From positions 1 to 57,506 of the forward strand of contig DATCRI010000066.1 in the NCBI GenBank assembly GCA_036569045.1: a stretch of 57,506 nt of DNA, read 5' to 3'. Shown in pieces: positions 1-10,100 of this stretch. Positions within the stretch are counted from its first letter, which is position 1. Each line of letters begins with the position of its first letter. Made by a program: the position numbers and the translations under genes. Source of the stretch: Chthoniobacterales bacterium (GTDB taxonomy: Bacteria > Verrucomicrobiota > Verrucomicrobiia > Chthoniobacterales > JAATET01). Below the pieces are notes generated by a model. It was not told the origin of the DNA. It ran no database searches and saw only the letters and a program-made list of their open reading frames with translations.

Positions 1-427
1 GCCCGAGGAGAAACCGCCGGACGCCCCGCCCCCGGAGGCGCCCGCGCTCGGCACAAACCTCGTTGGCGAAGACAGCGGCCTTGGCCTCGTGGCCGGCGCC
101 GGCAATGGCTTTGGAAACGGCATCGGCGGCAAGGGCGGCAACGGCAGCAAATACGGCTACTACGCCGGGCAGGTGCAGCGTTCCGTCGTCGCCGCTCTCA
201 AGGCAAACAAGGCCACCCGCAGCGCCGCGCTCACGCTGCAGGTGCGCGTCTGGGCCGATTCCACGGGCCGCGTCGTCAGGGCGTCGCTCGCAGGTTCGTC
301 CGGCAATGCCGCGACCGACGCCGCCATTCGCGACCAGGTTCTCACCGGCCTCCAGCTCCCCGCGGCGCCGCCCGAGGGCATGCCCATGCCCATCGTGATG
401 CGCATCACCGCCAAGCGCCCCCGTTAA
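1..427 (+). CDS. TonB-family energy transducer, C-terminal part (5' end outside window)
   Basis: The open frame is already running at base 2 and ends with TAA at 425-427, so only about 141 C-terminal residues are present. The visible part starts with a proline/glutamate-rich stretch, passes through a Gly/Asn-rich linker and ends in a compact domain (VRVWADSTGRVVRASL ... IVMRITAKRP) of the TonB C-terminal type, which contacts outer-membrane proteins and transmits proton-motive force from ExbB/ExbD. A proline-rich spacer followed by such a domain is typical of TonB proteins. The barrel porin gene follows 25 bases later on the same strand, so the two may be co-transcribed. ExbB/ExbD genes may lie upstream, outside the window. 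The call rests on the domain pattern and on position. Confidence 0.72.
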   Translation, partial: PEEKPPDAPPPEAPALGTNLVGEDSGLGLVAGAGNGFGNGIGGKGGNGSKYGYYAGQVQRSVVAALKANKATRSAALTLQVRVWADSTGRVVRASLAGSSGNAATDAAIRDQVLTGLQLPAAPPEGMPMPIVMRITAKRPR

Positions 428-452
428 TTCCATCGTCCACGATCCGACTCTC

Positions 453-2531
453 ATGACCCGTCACGCCACCAGCCGCCTGCTCCGACGAGGAAGCGCGCTC
501 TTCTTTTTTCCCCTGCTTGGGGCCTTCGCGCAATCCACCGACTCGCCGGCGGAACTCATCTCGCCGGCGCTCGCTGCGAACAACGCAACCTCGTCCTCCG
601 CGGATCCGAACGCCTGGTCCGCCCTGCCGCGTGCCGAGACCGCGCCGAAGTCGGAAGCCCCGGTGAAACCCGAGACGCAGCCCGCTCCTGCCGCGAACCC
701 GCCCCCGGCGCCCGCGACGGACGCCATGCCGACGAGCGACGCGGAGCTCGCCGCCTCCACCGGCGGTCCCGAGCTGCTGCCCCCGGGAGTCCAGGCCTCG
801 GGAGGCGGCGCCGCGCCCCTGCCGAACACCCCATCGCAGAACGTCACGATCAATCTCATCAATCGTCTCGTGCAAAAGGGCGTCCTCTCGAAGGAAGACG
901 CCGCCGATCTCATCACGCAGGCCGAGGCGGACGCCCAGCAGGCGCAGGCGCAGGCGGCTGCCGCGCAGGAGGCGGTCGCCGCCGCGACTCTCGCCGCGCA
1001 GCAGGCCACGGCCGCCACGCCGCCCCCGCCCGCCGACGACGGCAGCGTGCGCGTGACCTACATCCCCTCCATCGTGAAGTCGCAGATCAGCGACCAGGTG
1101 AAGGATGAAGTGATGGCCCAGGCTCGCGCCGAAGGCTGGGCTGCGCCGAAGCTCATCCCGAGCTGGCTGCCAAACTTCAAGCCCTTCGCCGACATTCGCG
1201 TGCGTTACGAGGGCGTTTATTTCCCCGATGGCAACGACGCCACCGGCGCGTTCCCAAATTTCAACGCCATCAATACCGGCGCGCCGTTCAACGTCGCCGG
1301 CGACCAGTTCTCGCCGCAGCTCAACGTCGACCAGGATCGCAATCGCCTGCGCCTGCGCGCGCGCTTCGGCGCCGATCTGAACCTCGGCGAGGGCTTCACC
1401 TCTGGCGTGCGCGTCGCCACCGGCCAGGACAACTCGCCCGTCTCGACGAACCAGAGCATGGGCCTGCCCTACAACGGCCAGGGCGGCAACTTCAGCAAAT
1501 ACGCCATCTGGCTCGACCGCGCGTTCATCAAATACGAAGTTGGCGGCCAGCCGACGAAGAATCTCGCGCTCACCGTGGGTCGCTTCGACAACCCGTTCTT
1601 CTCGACATCGCAGATCGTCTGGGATGACGACCTCGGCTTCGACGGCGTGGCGTTGCAGGCGAAATACGAGGTCGTGCGCGGCTTCACGCCGTTCCTCGCG
1701 GGCGGCGTTTTCCCGGTCTACAACACCGACTTCAACTTCTCCTCCAACCAGCCGCAGAAGTTCAAGAGCTACGACAAATGGCTCTACGGCATCCAGGGCG
1801 GCTTCGACTGGAAGATCACGAAGGACCTCCAGTTCAAGATGGGCGTCGCGTATTACTACTTCGACAACATCGAGGGCAAACTCAGCTCGCCCTACACGCC
1901 GCAAAACGCCAGCGATGCCGGCGACACCGATGCGAGCCGCCCGTCCTTCGCGCAGAAAGGCAACACCTACATGGCGCTGCGCAACATCGTGCCCGACGCC
2001 AGCAACGACTACGGCACCACGAACCAGTGGCAGTATTACGGCCTCGCCACGCCGTTCCGGAACCTCGATCTCAACTTCAAACTCGATTACAAGATCTTCG
2101 AGCCCTACGTGATCTCCGTTTCCGGCGAGTGGGTGCAGAACACGGCGTTCAATGCCGGCGACATTGGCCAGAAAGCGGTGAACAACCGCGGCGCGCAGGA
2201 CGACAACCTCTCCGACTCGATCGGCGACTTCGTCGGCGGCGACACTGCGTGGATCGTCCAGATGCAGGTGGGATCCGCCGATCTCGGCAAGCGCTGGGAC
2301 TGGCAGATCTTCGGCGGCTACCGCTACGTCGAGAGCGATTCCGTCGTCGACGGCTTCAACGACTCCGACTTCGGCGGCGGCGGCACGAACATGAAGGGCT
2401 ACACGATCGGCGGCAACCTCGCCCTCTCGAAGAACGTCTACCTCGGCATCCGCTACCTCAGCGCCACCAGCATCGCCGGTCCGCCGCTCAAGGAAGACAT
2501 CGTCCAGTTCGACCTCAACGCCAAATTCTAA
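453..2531 (+). CDS. Putative outer-membrane porin (Porin_5-like), 692 aa
   Basis: The protein has a cleavable-looking signal peptide (basic start, FFFPLLGAFAQ), a Pro/Ala/Ser-rich stretch to about residue 120, then a short helix (LINRLVQKGVLSKEDAADLI) followed by an Ala/Gln coiled coil near residues 150-190. From about residue 225 to the end it is a run of amphipathic beta strands rich in Tyr, Phe, Asn, Asp and Gly. It terminates in Phe (FDLNAKF), the usual outer-membrane-protein C-terminal signature. This order, including a 'KKGVL...' helix before the barrel, matches the putative porin family Porin_5 common in Verrucomicrobia and Bacteroidetes. It lies between a TonB-like gene and a coiled-coil/chaperone pair, suggesting an envelope complex. 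The substrate cannot be told from sequence. Confidence 0.82.
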   Translation: MTRHATSRLLRRGSALFFFPLLGAFAQSTDSPAELISPALAANNATSSSADPNAWSALPRAETAPKSEAPVKPETQPAPAANPPPAPATDAMPTSDAELAASTGGPELLPPGVQASGGGAAPLPNTPSQNVTINLINRLVQKGVLSKEDAADLITQAEADAQQAQAQAAAAQEAVAAATLAAQQATAATPPPPADDGSVRVTYIPSIVKSQISDQVKDEVMAQARAEGWAAPKLIPSWLPNFKPFADIRVRYEGVYFPDGNDATGAFPNFNAINTGAPFNVAGDQFSPQLNVDQDRNRLRLRARFGADLNLGEGFTSGVRVATGQDNSPVSTNQSMGLPYNGQGGNFSKYAIWLDRAFIKYEVGGQPTKNLALTVGRFDNPFFSTSQIVWDDDLGFDGVALQAKYEVVRGFTPFLAGGVFPVYNTDFNFSSNQPQKFKSYDKWLYGIQGGFDWKITKDLQFKMGVAYYYFDNIEGKLSSPYTPQNASDAGDTDASRPSFAQKGNTYMALRNIVPDASNDYGTTNQWQYYGLATPFRNLDLNFKLDYKIFEPYVISVSGEWVQNTAFNAGDIGQKAVNNRGAQDDNLSDSIGDFVGGDTAWIVQMQVGSADLGKRWDWQIFGGYRYVESDSVVDGFNDSDFGGGGTNMKGYTIGGNLALSKNVYLGIRYLSATSIAGPPLKEDIVQFDLNAKF

Positions 2532-2536
2532 GCGCC

Positions 2537-3166
2537 ATGCTCTCCAAGTTTCGCATTCTCGTCCTCATTCTCGCGCTGCCGGCCGCGCTCCACGCCGCCG
2601 GCGACGAGGATCCGCAGGTCGCCATCAACGCCAAGCTCCGCGAAGGCCTTCGCAACATGACGCTGCAGCTCCGCGACGCGCAGGGCCAGGTCGCCACGAT
2701 GACCGCGACCCACGCGCAGGATGAGGCCACGATCAAGGACCTCACCGCAAAGCTCGACAAACTCACGAAGCAAAGCGCCGCCGACAAGGCCTCCGCGGAC
2801 AAGACCATTGCCGACTACGAGGCGAAGTTCGCCGCGCAGGACACCCGCAACGCGAAGCAGGTCGAGGCCCTCGCCGCCTGGAAGAAGGGCTACAACGAGC
2901 TCCTCGCCAAGGCGAAGGAGATCGACGCCCGGCGCGCCGAACTCGCCCAGCAGAAGATCCTCGCCGATCGCAGGATTGCCGACCTCGAGCGCCGCAACCT
3001 CGCCCTCTACGACCTCGGCAAGGAGATCCTCCACCGCTACGAGCGCTACGGCCTCGGCGACGCCATCCTCGCCCGCGAGCCCTTTGTGGGCGTCAGCAAG
3101 GTCAAATTCGAAAACTATATCCAGGATAACGCCGACAAGCTTGCCGACCAGAAAGCCAAACCATGA
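2537..3166 (+). CDS. Periplasmic coiled-coil protein, 209 aa
   Basis: The start is the ATG five bases after the porin stop. The first ~21 residues (MLSKFRILVLILALPAALHAA) are a signal peptide. Residues ~25-165 are almost entirely charged and alanine-rich heptad sequence, predicting a long coiled coil. The tail (YERYGLGDAILAREPFVGVSKVKFEN) looks folded. The stop overlaps the start of the next gene (ATGA at 3163), implying translational coupling with the peptidyl-prolyl isomerase. No enzymatic motif is visible. A structural or chaperone-like periplasmic role serving the porin or the giant exoprotein is inferred only from its position. Homologues in Verrucomicrobia are usually annotated hypothetical. 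Confidence 0.75.
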   Translation: MLSKFRILVLILALPAALHAAGDEDPQVAINAKLREGLRNMTLQLRDAQGQVATMTATHAQDEATIKDLTAKLDKLTKQSAADKASADKTIADYEAKFAAQDTRNAKQVEALAAWKKGYNELLAKAKEIDARRAELAQQKILADRRIADLERRNLALYDLGKEILHRYERYGLGDAILAREPFVGVSKVKFENYIQDNADKLADQKAKP

Positions 3167-4035
3167 AAAAGCCCCTTTTCCTCCTGCTCACCGCCGCCAC
3201 GTTCAGCACCGCCATCGCCGCCGACAATGCGCCCATCGCGCAGGTCGGCGACTCCGAGATCACCGCCGCCGACCTGCGTCCCTATCTCGAGAACCTGACT
3301 CCTGCCGAGGAATCCGCCGTCGCGAAGGACCCCGCCGCGCTCAACCAGTTCCTGCGCACCCTCATCGTCCAGAGGCTCCTGTTGAAAGAGGCCCTCGCCG
3401 CGAAGTGGGATCAGCAGCCCGACGTCGCCGCCGCGCTCCAGAAGCTTCGCGACAACGCCATCGCGCAGAGCTACCTCGCCTCCGCGGCCAAGGTGCCCGC
3501 CGACTATCCCAGCGAAGCGCAGGTCCAGGCCGCCTACGACGCGAACAGGGACGCCCTGCTCGTGCCGAAGCAGATCCGCCTCGCGCAGATATTCATTGCC
3601 GCGCCGAAAGACGCCGCGGCTCCCGCAAAGCTCGCCACGGTGACTGCCGCCCTGAAAGCACCGAAGGCCGACTTCGCGAAAATTGCTACCGAGAACAGTG
3701 ACGAAGCCGCCAGCGCCGCCAAGGGAGGCGACATCGGCTGGCTTACCGAGGCGCAGATCCAGCCCGGGATCCGCGCTGCTGCGATCGCGCTCAAGAAGGG
3801 CGCCGTCTCGGCGCCGATCCGTCTCGACGACGGCTGGCACATTCTCCGCATGGTCGACGTGAAGGAGGCCTACACCGCCACCCTGCCCGAGGTGAAGGAC
3901 GCGCTCGTTCGCCGTCTTCGCGAGCAGAAGGCCCGGGAGCTCAGCCAGGATTACGTCGCCAACCTGCTCGAAAAGAACCCGGTCGCGATCAACGAAATCG
4001 CCGTCTCGAAGCTCATGGAAAAGCCAGCCAACTAG
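3163..4035 (+). CDS. Periplasmic parvulin-type peptidyl-prolyl isomerase (SurA/PrsA-like), 290 aa
   Basis: A signal peptide (MKKPLFLLLTAATFSTAIAA) is followed by a helical SurA_N/PrsA-like region (VGDSEITAADLRPYLE ... LIVQRLLLKEAL) and a rotamase domain at about residues 135-235. That domain contains the typical parvulin blocks (RLAQIFIAAP; GGDIGWLTEAQIQPG; GAVSAPIRLDDGWHILRMVD). Such proteins assist folding of outer-membrane barrels and exported proteins. The gene overlaps the coiled-coil gene by four bases and sits just upstream of the 11.8-kb exoprotein gene. Assistance to the porin and/or the exoprotein is therefore a reasonable inference. One PPIase domain is present, versus two in E. 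coli SurA. Confidence 0.88.
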   Translation: MKKPLFLLLTAATFSTAIAADNAPIAQVGDSEITAADLRPYLENLTPAEESAVAKDPAALNQFLRTLIVQRLLLKEALAAKWDQQPDVAAALQKLRDNAIAQSYLASAAKVPADYPSEAQVQAAYDANRDALLVPKQIRLAQIFIAAPKDAAAPAKLATVTAALKAPKADFAKIATENSDEAASAAKGGDIGWLTEAQIQPGIRAAAIALKKGAVSAPIRLDDGWHILRMVDVKEAYTATLPEVKDALVRRLREQKARELSQDYVANLLEKNPVAINEIAVSKLMEKPAN

Positions 4036-4050
4036 GCGGGCCTTTCCCTT

Positions 4051-4076
4051 TTCGATCCCGGACTCCCGGGATCGAA
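4051..4076 (+). terminator. Perfect 11-bp inverted repeat between the PPIase and exoprotein genes
   Basis: TTCGATCCCGG and CCGGGATCGAA are separated by ACTC, beginning 16 bases after the PPIase stop. The RNA would form a strong hairpin. No U-tract follows on the plus strand, so it may be an attenuator, a Rho-linked or processing hairpin, or a 5'-UTR element of the exoprotein mRNA rather than a classical terminator. It also argues that the exoprotein starts downstream, at 4165. Confidence 0.4.
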
Positions 4077-4164
4077 TGTGACGAAAAGTTCACGCACCGT
4101 CCGTTGTTCCGCGGAGGGGCCTCCGATTCTCTGGATCGCTTTCGATCCGAATCGCCGTTTGCCC

Positions 4165-7100
4165 ATGTTCCGTGTCATTTGTTCAGCCGTCGCCGTTGCC
4201 TTTGCGGTCGCCATGACTGCTTTTGCCGGTGACATCCTGCGTGGCGGCGGCGCGTTGAACAAATCGTCGGCCCGCACGGCGAATTCCGGCGCCAGCGCAG
4301 GCGCCGATGCCGCGGCGACGGCGCGGACCAATGCGCGCGACCGCCTGGCCCGCACGAACGCGGCGCTCGACGCGATGAAGGCGATGCAGAAGGCCGCGCG
4401 GCAGGCGGCGTCAGCCACCCGGAGCGGCGGCGGATTGAAGGATCCGGCGCACCCTGGCCGCACCCTGCCCGCCGTGCGCGACGGCCTCGGCCGGAATGGC
4501 CTGCAGGTCGCGAATGGCGTGCCGAAGAATCTCGCGAAGCCAAGGAAGGGTGAAGATCCGGGGCTGTGGATCGGAGCCGATCTGCCGACGGAGAGCCGCA
4601 GCGGCGGGAAGGTGAACGTGACGATCGTCCAGCAGCAGCAGCAGGCGTTGCTGAACTGGCGGAAGTTCGATATCGGCGAGAAGACGACGCTCACCTTCGA
4701 CCAGAGCAAGGGCGGTCGCGACACGTCGAAGTGGATCGCCTTCAACAAGGTGAACGACCCCTCCGGGCGCCCGTCGCAGATCCTTGGGTCCATCAAGGCC
4801 GACGGCCAGGTCTACGTCATCAACCAGAACGGCATCATCTTCGGCGGCGCCAGCCAGGTGAATACCCGCGCGCTCACGGCCTCCGCCTTGCCGATCAACG
4901 ACAACCTCATCGCCTCCGGCGTGCTCGACAATCCGTCCGGCGAATTCCTCTTCAACTACCAGCGCACCGAGAATCTTCTCTCGACTCTCAGCGCGACGAC
5001 GCCGTCGGCCACCTTCGCCAACGTCCTCTCGCCCGACACCGCCCCGCAGGTGCAGGTGAGCGTGCGGGAGAACGCCCGCGTGACGGACATCACGCTCGTG
5101 CCGGGCGAGGACTACACGCTCAGCGTGGACAAGCAACGGCGCACGACGATCACGCTCACCGATGCCGGCATCGCGAAGGCTTTCCCGATCGGCGCGAACA
5201 CATCCACCGAGCGACTCGTCGCGACCTTCGGCGCGCTCACGGGAGACGTCGAAGTCCGGCGCGGCGCCGTGATCACCAGCCCGACCTCCGCGGATAACGT
5301 CGGCGGTCGTGTCATCCTCGCCGGCGCGAACGTCCAGAATCGCGGCACGATCGAGTCACCGGACGGCCAGACGATCCTTGCCGCCGGCCTGCAGGTGGGC
5401 TTCCAGGCGCACTCGGGCGACGATCCCAGCCTGCGCGGCCTCGATACCTACATCGGCGCGGTGATCGATCCGACCGCAACCGCCCGGCGCAGCGCCGGGC
5501 GGGCGCGCAACACCGGCCTCGTCGACGCGCCTCGCGGCAACATCACGATGGCCGGCTCCCGGGTGCGGCAGGATGGCTTCCTCGAGAGCTCGACGTCGGT
5601 CGAACTCAACGGCCGCATCGACCTGCTCGCGAACTACGACACGATCGGCAATCCCGTCTTCGAGGAAGGCAGCGCGACGGCGAAGGGCACGCTCTTCATC
5701 CCGCGCTCGACCGGCACTGTCTCGCTCGGCCGCAAGAGCGTGATGCGGATCCTGCCCGAGTATGACAGCGACGCCACGCGCATCGGCACCACGCTCGCGC
5801 TCGCGTCGCACGTCGAGATCCAGGGCGGAGCGATCCACTTCGGCCGCGATACTATCCTGCAGGCTCCGAATGCCGAGGTCGTCGTCAAGGCCGGCGAGTG
5901 GCTCTACACGGAGCCCGTGAATGCCGCGGCCTCGCCGCAATCGCAGTTCGTCTACACGAACGGGCAGATCTACGTGGACCGCAACGCGCTCGTCGACGTC
6001 TCCGGCACGGCCGACGCCTTCGCCCCGCTTTCCGAAAACATCCTCACGCTCGGCCTGCGTGGCGCGGAGTTCGCCGACTCGCCGCTCCAGCGCGACGGTC
6101 CGTTCCGCCAGAGCGATGCGAACCAGGTCGAGGTGACCGTCGATATCCGGAAATCGGGCTCCTACAACGGCCGCGACTGGGTCGGCACGCCGCTGGCGGA
6201 CGTCACGGGCTTTGCAAACCTCATCGAGCGCAACGTCGGCGAACTCACGAAGGACGGCGGCAGTGTCACGCTGAACGCGGGCAACTCCGTGGTGCTCCAG
6301 CGAGGGTCGACGATCGACGTTTCCGGCGGCTATCTGAATTACGAAGGTGGCTTCGTGGAGACGACGCGAGTGACCGCCGGCAGCCAGATCATCGACATCG
6401 CCGACGCCACGCCCGACCTCGTCTACGACGGCGTTTACGGCACGGGCTTCACGAAGTCGCATCCGAAATGGGGCATCACCGAGACGTATGGAAATCCCTT
6501 CACGTTCTCGAATCGCCACTACGAGAGCGCCTACGTCTCCGGCGGCGCGGGTGGCTCGATCAGCATCAAGGCGCCGACGATGGCTGTGGATGGCAACCTG
6601 CGCGGCCAGACGGTGGCGGGCCCGCGTCAGCTGCGCGACTCCTCCGGCCACACCGACCTTCCGGAGGCGAGCAAGCTGCGCTTCGAGTTCAGTGGCGAGC
6701 AGCTCATCGATGTCGCCGGGACGATCCTGCCGCAGATCGCGTCGCCGCGCCCGCCGAAGGTGATTTTCGATCCGAACGTCAGCCTGCCCGAGCAATCGGA
6801 ATTCGCGCTGGATGATGCGAGAAAGCCGCTGCCGCTCGACCGCGCGCGCCGGAAGGAAGTCGTGTTCTCATCCGACCTCGTGAATCACGACGGCTTTGGC
6901 TCGCTCACCGTGGTGAATCCGGAAGGCGCTATCGTGGTGAACGAAGGCGTGACGATGGAGACGACGCCCGGCGGCGTCATCGACTTCGAGGGAGCGCGCA
7001 TCGACATCCGCGGCGATCTCGTCGCGCCCGGCGGCGACCTCAGCTTCACCGCCTACCAGGTGTCGCCTTACGAGTTCGACCGGCTGCAAAAATACGCCAC

Positions 7101-10100
7101 GCCGGAAACCGGACCCGAATATCAGCTCACCCAGCTGTTTCCCGGTCTGAAGGAATCGGCGGGCCGCTTCTTCCTGCGCTCCGGCGCGCGGCTCGACACG
7201 GCGGGTCTCGTCGTCGACCAGCGATTCACGACGGAGGATCCCTTCTCGCTCCCGCTCCAGCGCAATGGCGGCCGCGTGACCATTGCCGCGTTCGAGGCCG
7301 CGCTCGCGCCGGGCAGTGTCGTCGACGTCTCGGGAGGCATCGAGGTGAGCCCGCAGGCGAAGGTGGCCTACGGCGACGCGGGTTCGATCACGATTCTCGC
7401 CGGCCGCGACCCCGGCAAGCGCGGCGAGGCGATCGGCTCCTACAAGACCGGCACGGAACCCATCGCCGGGGGCAAACTCACGCTCGGCGGCGAGTTGCGC
7501 GGCTATTCCGGCGCCGCCGGCGGCTCGCTCGCCGTGCAGGCCATGCGCGTTCGCGTCGCCTCGGAGGCGGACAATTCTTCGCGCACGTTCGACGTGACAC
7601 CGGACTTCTTCAATCGTGGCGGCTTCACGAGCTTCTCCCTCACGGGCATCGGCTCCGCAATCCAGCGTCCGGATCCCTTCGCCGGCGACGCGCGCCTGCC
7701 CGCGGAGGTCGCGCTCCGCGACATTCCCGAGAATCGCTTTGCGCCCGGGCTGACGATCGAGTCCGACCTCTGGCTCAAACCGCGCGTGACGAGCTGGCTG
7801 GCCCGCCCCGTGGGCGCGGATGGCCTGACGATCGAGGACACCATCCTGTCCGAAGGGGAACGCGCGCCCGTCAGCCTCGCGTTCCAGGCGAAGGGCTCCG
7901 GCAGCTATCTCAACGTGAAGCGCTTCGTGCGCGGCGACCTCGAGATGGGCGAAGGCTCGCTTCTGCAGGTCGGCCCCGCCGGCAGCGTGACCCTCGCGGG
8001 CGATACCGTTTCCGTGCTCGGTTCGGTCGACGCGCCCGGCGGATCCATCACCGTGAAGGGCGGCAGTCGCTGGCCGAAGGTCGTGCAGGGCGAAGTCGTC
8101 AACGAGGCCGCGCGAGCGACCGTTTATATCGGCGCGGAGAGCCGTCTCAATGCCGCCGGCACGATTCTGCCAACGCCCGATCCGTTCGGTCACCGCAAGG
8201 GCTCCGTTCTTTCCGGCGGCACCATCGCCGTCTCCGGAAACGTGATCGCCGAGCCCGGCTCGCTGATGGATGTCTCCGGCACGAGCGGCGTGCTCGACCT
8301 CGAGCCTGGCGAAGTCGACTTCGCGGCGCAGGTCGTTCCGGTCACCAGCGGTCTCACGACGCCGCTCTTCAGCCGCATGACCGTTCCCACCCTGCTCGAA
8401 AGCGACGCCGGCAGCATCACGCTCGAGGGCTCGGAAATGCTCTTCGTCGAGTCCCGCCTGCTCGGCAACGCGGGCGGCCCGACCGCCCAGGGCGGCACGC
8501 TGGCGGTTTCCTCCGGACGTTTCTACGCGCCAAACGAAGAGACGCTCCCGACCGATATCAATCTCACCGTTCGCCAGAGCGGAGGCATGCTGCCCGACCT
8601 CGTTCCCCAGCCGGAGCCCAAGGGCGAAGATGGCGTTAGGCCCCCGGCGAAGGAAAATGCGCCGCTTGTCGCGGATGTCCGGGGCATCGGCTCTCGCGTG
8701 CTGCGTCCGGATGGCACGCCGGTCGCCGCGCGCGGCTATTTCGAGGCGGATCGCTTCACCGAGGGTGGTTTCGACACGCTGGAACTCGGCGGCAACGTGC
8801 GTTTCTCCGGCGACGTGACGATCGCCGCGCGACAGGCTCTGACCGTGGCCACCGGCGGCATCCTCGTGGCTGACGGGGACGTGAAGCTGAAGGCGCCCTA
8901 TGTGGCGCTTGGCCGGCCGTTCACCGGGCCGCTGCGTCCGGAGGATCCCCGCATCACCGATCCCTTCGAGGCGAACCGTCCGTTCTACTTCGGCCTGCGC
9001 CGCGGCCACGGCAGCCTCACCGTCCAGGCCAGCCTCATCGACATCGGCAACCTCGCGGTGCGCGGTGTTCATCGCACCGACCTGCTGGCGCCGAATGGCG
9101 ACATTCGCGGGCAGGGCGAGTTCGCCGTGCCCGGCAAGCTGAACATCGTCGCCGGCCAGGTCTATCCCGTTTCGGGCGCCACGTTCACGATCGAGGCCTT
9201 CGACTACCGCCTCGCGCCGCTCCCGCAGGACCAGGAGAAGCCGTTCACGAGATCGCAGCTCCGCCTGCATCGCGGTTCGATCACGATCACCGGCTCGGGC
9301 GACCGGCCGCTGCCGCTCTCGGCCGGCGGCACGCTGAACCTCTACGCGAGCGAGATCATCCAGGGGGGCGTCCTGCGCGCGCCGCTGGGCTCGATCAATC
9401 TCGGCTGGGACGGCACCGGCGATGCGCCGACGAGCAACATCGTCGGATCGAACACCAGCGCGCAGGGCAAGCCCACGGCCTCGGACGTGCCGATCGCCCG
9501 CCGCCTCTTCCTCACGCCCGGCAGCGAGACCTCCGTTTCCGCCGTGGATGCCCACACCGGCGGCATTACGATTCCCTACGGCATCGTGACGAATTCCGAT
9601 TCGTGGATCGATCCGCGCGGTATCGACATCAGCGTCTCGGGCGGCCCGTCGAAATCCGTCCGCCTCTCGGCCCGTCGCCTGAACGCGGGCGGCGGTGCAA
9701 CGATCGACATCAGCGGCGGCGGCGACCTCCTCGCGTATCGGTGGGTGCCCGGGATCGGCGGCTCGCGGGACATTCTCGCGTCGGACAGCAGCTTTGCGGT
9801 CGTCCCCAGCTATCGCTCGAATTTCATGCCTTACGCGCCGTTCAACCAGACCGACGCCGCGCAGGGCACCTTCGATCCCACCTTTGGTCAGGGCGACACG
9901 CCGATGACCGGCTACGCGAATTCCCGTCTAAGCGTCGGCGATCGCGTCCATCTCGGAGCCAGCGCGGGTCTGCCCGAGGGTGACTACACGCTGCTCCCGG
10001 CCCGCTACGCGCTGCTGCCCGGCGCGTTCCTCGTCACGCCGCAATCCGGCGCCGCGATTGGCTCGATCGCCATGCCCGACGGCTCGAGCCTTGTCTCCGG

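Noticed and set aside
405-1904. 499-residue minus-strand open frame under the porin gene
   Set aside because: It lies opposite a clear porin gene; its sequence is Val/Arg/Gly/Glu-rich without domain pattern, the usual by-product of GC-rich codons on the opposite strand.
4078-4164. Extended start of the exoprotein at ATG 4078
   Set aside because: It would place 29 residues of unlikely sequence before a perfect signal peptide, and begins immediately after a hairpin.
6868-9555. 895-residue minus-strand open frame inside the exoprotein gene
   Set aside because: Antisense shadow; low-complexity Arg/Ala/Gly composition, no signal or domain, and the plus strand has a convincing continuous gene.
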